Part shown: positions 39,851 to 42,808 of the stretch, piece by piece
How positions within the stretch are numbered: position 1 is the stretch's first letter
Layout of the letters: each line of letters begins with the position of its first letter
The notes under the pieces: model-generated
Database searches by the model: none
What the model was told of the DNA's origin: nothing
The model's input: the letters and a program-made list of their open reading frames with translations, nothing else
DNA from: an uncultured Chloroflexales bacterium
Lineage (GTDB): Bacteria > Chloroflexota > Chloroflexia > Chloroflexales > Chloroflexaceae
Assembly: GCA_937925925.1 (NCBI GenBank)
Contig: CALANA010000049.1
Coordinates: 1 to 42,808, forward strand
Direction of reading: 5' to 3'
Length of the DNA stretch: 42,808 nt
Translations under genes and position numbers: made by a program

Positions 39851-42565
39851 TTATCCCGTTATAAGTTCGTTGGATACGCAGAGCGGTTGCTGGTCCGGTA
39901 CTTTCTGCGAGTGGTCTAACGTCAGGATTGATTGCACCGGCACAGTGGGTGGTGGGACATAAGGTGTACTGCGCCCCTCGTGCCGCACCCGCTGCCAGGA
40001 ACGAATCAGGGTCGAGGGGCCAGCCAGATTGCCCCGTATTTCAAGCGCCATCAGCCTGAGCGGATAGGTAGGCTTGCCACGCAGGTGTGCGGACAGGCCA
40101 TGGATAACCCGCTGCAGATGCCATTGCGGCAACTCCAGCACGACACGGATCAGGCCACGCGGATCGTGATCGCGCAGGAATGTGGTCAGATGATAGGCGA
40201 CATGCCCCTTGCTATAGTTGTACAACTGACGACGCAGGGCTGGCATATCCTGCCGATGTCGATGCCAGACATAAGCTGCTGGTTCATAGACGATCGTGTA
40301 ATTCGCTTTGAGTACCTTATAGAAAAGATATGTATCTTCGCCAACACCGGTGGGGGTTCCCGGCCCAAGTACCTCATCCATCAGGCCAATCTGCGGATGG
40401 TTGAAAATCGTAGCCCGAAAAGCGGCATTGGCCGTGCCGCCCAGATGCCAGGTCGGTACCGCCCGGCGGAAGCAACGAAACCAGTCACCATTGACTTCAA
40501 TGCGCCCAAAGCCGCGCCCCAGGCCACCATACTGCTCGAAGAGGCACTGTGAACGGGTTTCTAGCTGGATCGGCAAGATATTGCCAGTCACGACCATCAC
40601 ATCGTCGCGTACAAGGGGGGCAATCAGCTTTTCCAGCCAGTCGTTGGGCATCGTAACATCATCATCGGTGGTGACAATGATCGGGCTGCTGCTGACACCA
40701 ATGCCGCGATTGCGGGCATAGGAGACACCTGCCCGTGACTCTGTCACCAGCATAACGCCGGGGAACTCGGCCACAACCGGCGCTGTCAGACCTGACGCGG
40801 GATGGTTATCGACGACAATGATTTCAACCGGGCGTGTAGTTTTTTGTGCTACCAGGCAGCGCAGGCAGGAGCGCAGGTCATCGGGACGATCATAGGTGCC
40901 GACAATGATCGAAACTGGAATAGTGTCTGGCAGGTGTGGGGTGTTGGGCAAGGTAGTCCGTACTGCGGCCATATAGTGATTACGCAGAGCAGTCAGGAAC
41001 AACGACCAGTGCATACTCGGCGGTTCATCGGTATTGAGGTCGAGCAAGTTGATATGCAAGGTATTCACGAGCGCCTCGCGCAAACGATCAACATGCACTG
41101 GTTGATACCGATTGGCAATATCGACACTGCCCACTGGTTGATCGCGTCGAAAGACAAAGATGCGCACATCAGGATAGTCGGTGACATCGAGCAGCGAAGA
41201 CAACGGTTGCTCCAGATCAACGCGTCGCACCGCCATCCCGTGGGGACGACAGGTCGTTGCTGCACGTTTATGGCGTGTCACTGGTACAAAAGACGGATCA
41301 TCCTGCTGCACCAGCCGGGCCGCCGTGCGCCGTGCCTGTTGATAGCGTCTCAGGCCAACCAGCGAGCCCCATAGTTCGGCCAGAATAATATCGCGGCTGC
41401 TGCCGACCGGTCGTATCAGCGACATCAGCAACCGGCGCAAACTCCAGTACCAGAACCACCACAATCCTAGCCGTAGCAATGGCCGTTGCTCGTCGGGGTA
41501 AGCCAGAAAACTACGCACCAGGTAGGAATAGAAACCAACACCATTATTGGCGATCTGGGTACGAAAGCGCTGGTAATCGCGGCGATGACGATGGCGCACC
41601 ATGGCGCATGGTTCATAGACCAGGGGATGCCCTTCCTTTAATACGCGAAAAAACATCTCCAGATCGCCGCCGCCATTTGTGACCGTACCCACATCTAGCG
41701 CGGGATCAAAAAATCCGATCTCGTTAAACACGCTACGGCGATAGGCCATATTCGCACCCGTGCCAAATTTGCCTGCTCCGGCGTGCCAGGTAGCCGCACG
41801 TTCACCACCTATATCATTGACACCATACCATTTTTGCTCGAAGCCACGCCCAAATCCACCATAGCGCTCAAAGGCGATCTGCGATTCGGTTTCCAGTTCG
41901 TAAGGTACAACCAGGCCTGTCACTGCCATCACGCCCGGATTGGTGGCAAACACTCTGGCCAGTGCCCGTACCCACCCGGCATCCACAATCACATCATCAT
42001 CGGTATAAGCCACAATTTCGCCACGGGCCGTGAGTATGGCTCGATTACGTGCCCAGTTGAGGCCAGGGCGCGGCTCGCGCACATAGCGCATCTCAGGATA
42101 GTGCGTGCGTACCAGGTTGGCAGTGGCCTCGGTTGCGGGCGCATTGTCAACGATGACAATATCGAGATGTGGGTAATCGAGTTGTCGTAGTGCATCGAGA
42201 CATAACTTGAGGTCATCCGGGCGATCACGGGTACACACCGCCACTGTCACCAGCGGCATAGGGCCGGTGTAGTCAGGCGCAGGAGCGGTCAGTATCTGGG
42301 TGATCAGATCGGCCTCACTATGCGTGTCTACGGCCAGATAATGCAGCAGATGCTGGCGTAGCAAAGGCCATTCCAGTTGTTTGAGCATGACTTCGCGGAT
42401 CTGTAGTGCCGTACAGCGACCAGCGCTCAACGGCACATCAACATATCCAAGCGGTACGCCGTGCAAGCGCACCAGGCCGCGCAAGGCACTGTAATGCTCC
42501 AGACCTTCAAATGACGTGGGTGGATCTTCTAACTCGATGTCGACAACTTTGATGCGTTCTACCAT
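39851..42565 (-). CDS. Double-domain family 2 glycosyltransferase
   Basis: This 904-residue protein contains two complete GT2 (GT-A) domains. First, about 104-340: VTVAVCTRDRPDDL, IVIVDNAP, GLNWARNRA and the metal-binding TDDD (Asp189-191). Second, about 550-790: VSIIVGTYDRPDDL, IIVVDNHP, GVSYARNRG and TTDDDV. Both end with a similar WHRHR/VRHRHR motif and basic helical tail. Each is preceded by a small matching module (HGVPLGYVDVP...LREVML-like, and RDQPVGSVDIA...LREALV), so the protein is an internal duplication of about 450 residues. The two domains could add two different sugars or alternate linkages in a surface glycan. GGAG precedes the ATG by nine bases. It shares strand with the methyltransferase and exporter genes. 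Confidence 0.9.
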   Translation of the reverse strand: MVERIKVVDIELEDPPTSFEGLEHYSALRGLVRLHGVPLGYVDVPLSAGRCTALQIREVMLKQLEWPLLRQHLLHYLAVDTHSEADLITQILTAPAPDYTGPMPLVTVAVCTRDRPDDLKLCLDALRQLDYPHLDIVIVDNAPATEATANLVRTHYPEMRYVREPRPGLNWARNRAILTARGEIVAYTDDDVIVDAGWVRALARVFATNPGVMAVTGLVVPYELETESQIAFERYGGFGRGFEQKWYGVNDIGGERAATWHAGAGKFGTGANMAYRRSVFNEIGFFDPALDVGTVTNGGGDLEMFFRVLKEGHPLVYEPCAMVRHRHRRDYQRFRTQIANNGVGFYSYLVRSFLAYPDEQRPLLRLGLWWFWYWSLRRLLMSLIRPVGSSRDIILAELWGSLVGLRRYQQARRTAARLVQQDDPSFVPVTRHKRAATTCRPHGMAVRRVDLEQPLSSLLDVTDYPDVRIFVFRRDQPVGSVDIANRYQPVHVDRLREALVNTLHINLLDLNTDEPPSMHWSLFLTALRNHYMAAVRTTLPNTPHLPDTIPVSIIVGTYDRPDDLRSCLRCLVAQKTTRPVEIIVVDNHPASGLTAPVVAEFPGVMLVTESRAGVSYARNRGIGVSSSPIIVTTDDDVTMPNDWLEKLIAPLVRDDVMVVTGNILPIQLETRSQCLFEQYGGLGRGFGRIEVNGDWFRCFRRAVPTWHLGGTANAAFRATIFNHPQIGLMDEVLGPGTPTGVGEDTYLFYKVLKANYTIVYEPAAYVWHRHRQDMPALRRQLYNYSKGHVAYHLTTFLRDHDPRGLIRVVLELPQWHLQRVIHGLSAHLRGKPTYPLRLMALEIRGNLAGPSTLIRSWQRVRHEGRSTPYVPPPTVPVQSILTLDHSQKVPDQQPLCVSNELITG

Positions 42566-42808
42566 GAGAGCTACTCCAATGTTTAAGATCCTGAACTATT
42601 CGTAAAATTTTATGTAGGTAGTGATACCAATGTGACGTCGACCTGCCGCATCCGTTCGTCCGTCGTACACTTGCGCATACGACCACGAGACGTCCCCTGG
42701 AACGGAGGGGCGTTGCATGCAATGCCCCTCCTGTGGCGGGGCGGAGCGGCGTTGCATGCAACGCCGCTCCGCCGACATCCCCTTGCTGGTGCGGCGTGGC
42801 TTCGCCAC
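42566..42808. repeat. Upstream gap with two GCATGC-centred palindromes
   Basis: A 28-bp palindrome with one mismatched pair lies at 42704-42731 (arms GGAGGGGCGTTGC/GCAATGCCCCTCC). A perfect 32-bp palindrome lies at 42741-42772 (arms GCGGAGCGGCGTTGCA/TGCAACGCCGCTCCGC). They share the TTGCATGCAA core and are separated by nine bases. Short open frames across them are translations of the repeat. Confidence 0.8.

Noticed and set aside
42507..42808. Short minus-strand frames rich in MQRRSAPP-like words
   Set aside because: They are translations of the two GCATGC-centred palindromes and their surroundings, a common source of spurious small proteins.

Overview
The window looks like chromosomal DNA of a filamentous Chloroflexota bacterium, most likely Chloroflexales or a close relative. 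This is inferred from the gene repertoire: a very long multi-GAF histidine kinase, PknB-type kinases with secreted C-terminal domains, an FHA-ABC fusion transporter, a surface protein built from 'NGG..FGYP' modules, a Uma2-type nuclease, and many short palindromic repeats. No rRNA or marker gene is present to fix the taxon. GC is moderate and most intergenic gaps over 300 bp are filled with repeats.

Layout. 1-435: 5' part of a Uma2-family nuclease (minus strand, cut by the window edge). 436-1976: repeat-filled non-coding DNA with a roughly 195-bp fold-back element. 1977-5831: aldehyde dehydrogenase, GNAT acetyltransferase and a membrane-anchored serine beta-lactamase-like hydrolase. 5921-5997: tRNA-Glu(TTC) with its own promoter. 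6062-7583: XRE regulator plus a low-molecular-weight phosphatase-like protein that lacks the catalytic cysteine. 8067-10487: beta-helix acyltransferase-like protein and a response regulator with a degenerate GGDEF domain. 10916-19227: a 2491-residue histidine kinase with about twelve GAF domains, overlapping by 4 bp an alpha/beta-hydrolase that lacks the nucleophilic serine. 19235-21673 (minus): LutA/LutB-like lactate-oxidation proteins and a small HMA-like protein. 22060-23109: agmatine deiminase. 23119-34950 (minus): Rieske protein, two receptor-type Ser/Thr kinases, a secreted modular protein, a triple-FHA ABC exporter and a LolA-like lipoprotein. 35295-35654: a tiny secreted protein with an extreme Cys/Tyr/Trp-rich tail. 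36090-42565 (minus): O-antigen-type ABC exporter (Wzt/Wzm-like), a methyltransferase and a double GT2 glycosyltransferase.

How the parts fit. Two signalling blocks stand out. One is a two-component block (response regulator, giant GAF kinase, pseudo-hydrolase) that could integrate small-molecule signals. The other pairs two transmembrane Ser/Thr kinases with an exporter carrying three phosphothreonine-binding FHA domains, suggesting export controlled by phosphorylation. The right end is a surface-polysaccharide synthesis and export region.

The clearest undescribed element is a 115-121 bp MITE-like repeat present three times (7694-7814, 35836-35950, 39690-39804). Each copy has 13-bp terminal inverted repeats and a perfect 9-bp target duplication that differs between sites. 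The internal hairpins are conserved in shape but not in sequence. Three proteins in the window also keep a recognisable enzyme fold while losing its key catalytic residue or motif, which suggests recruitment as sensors or binding proteins.
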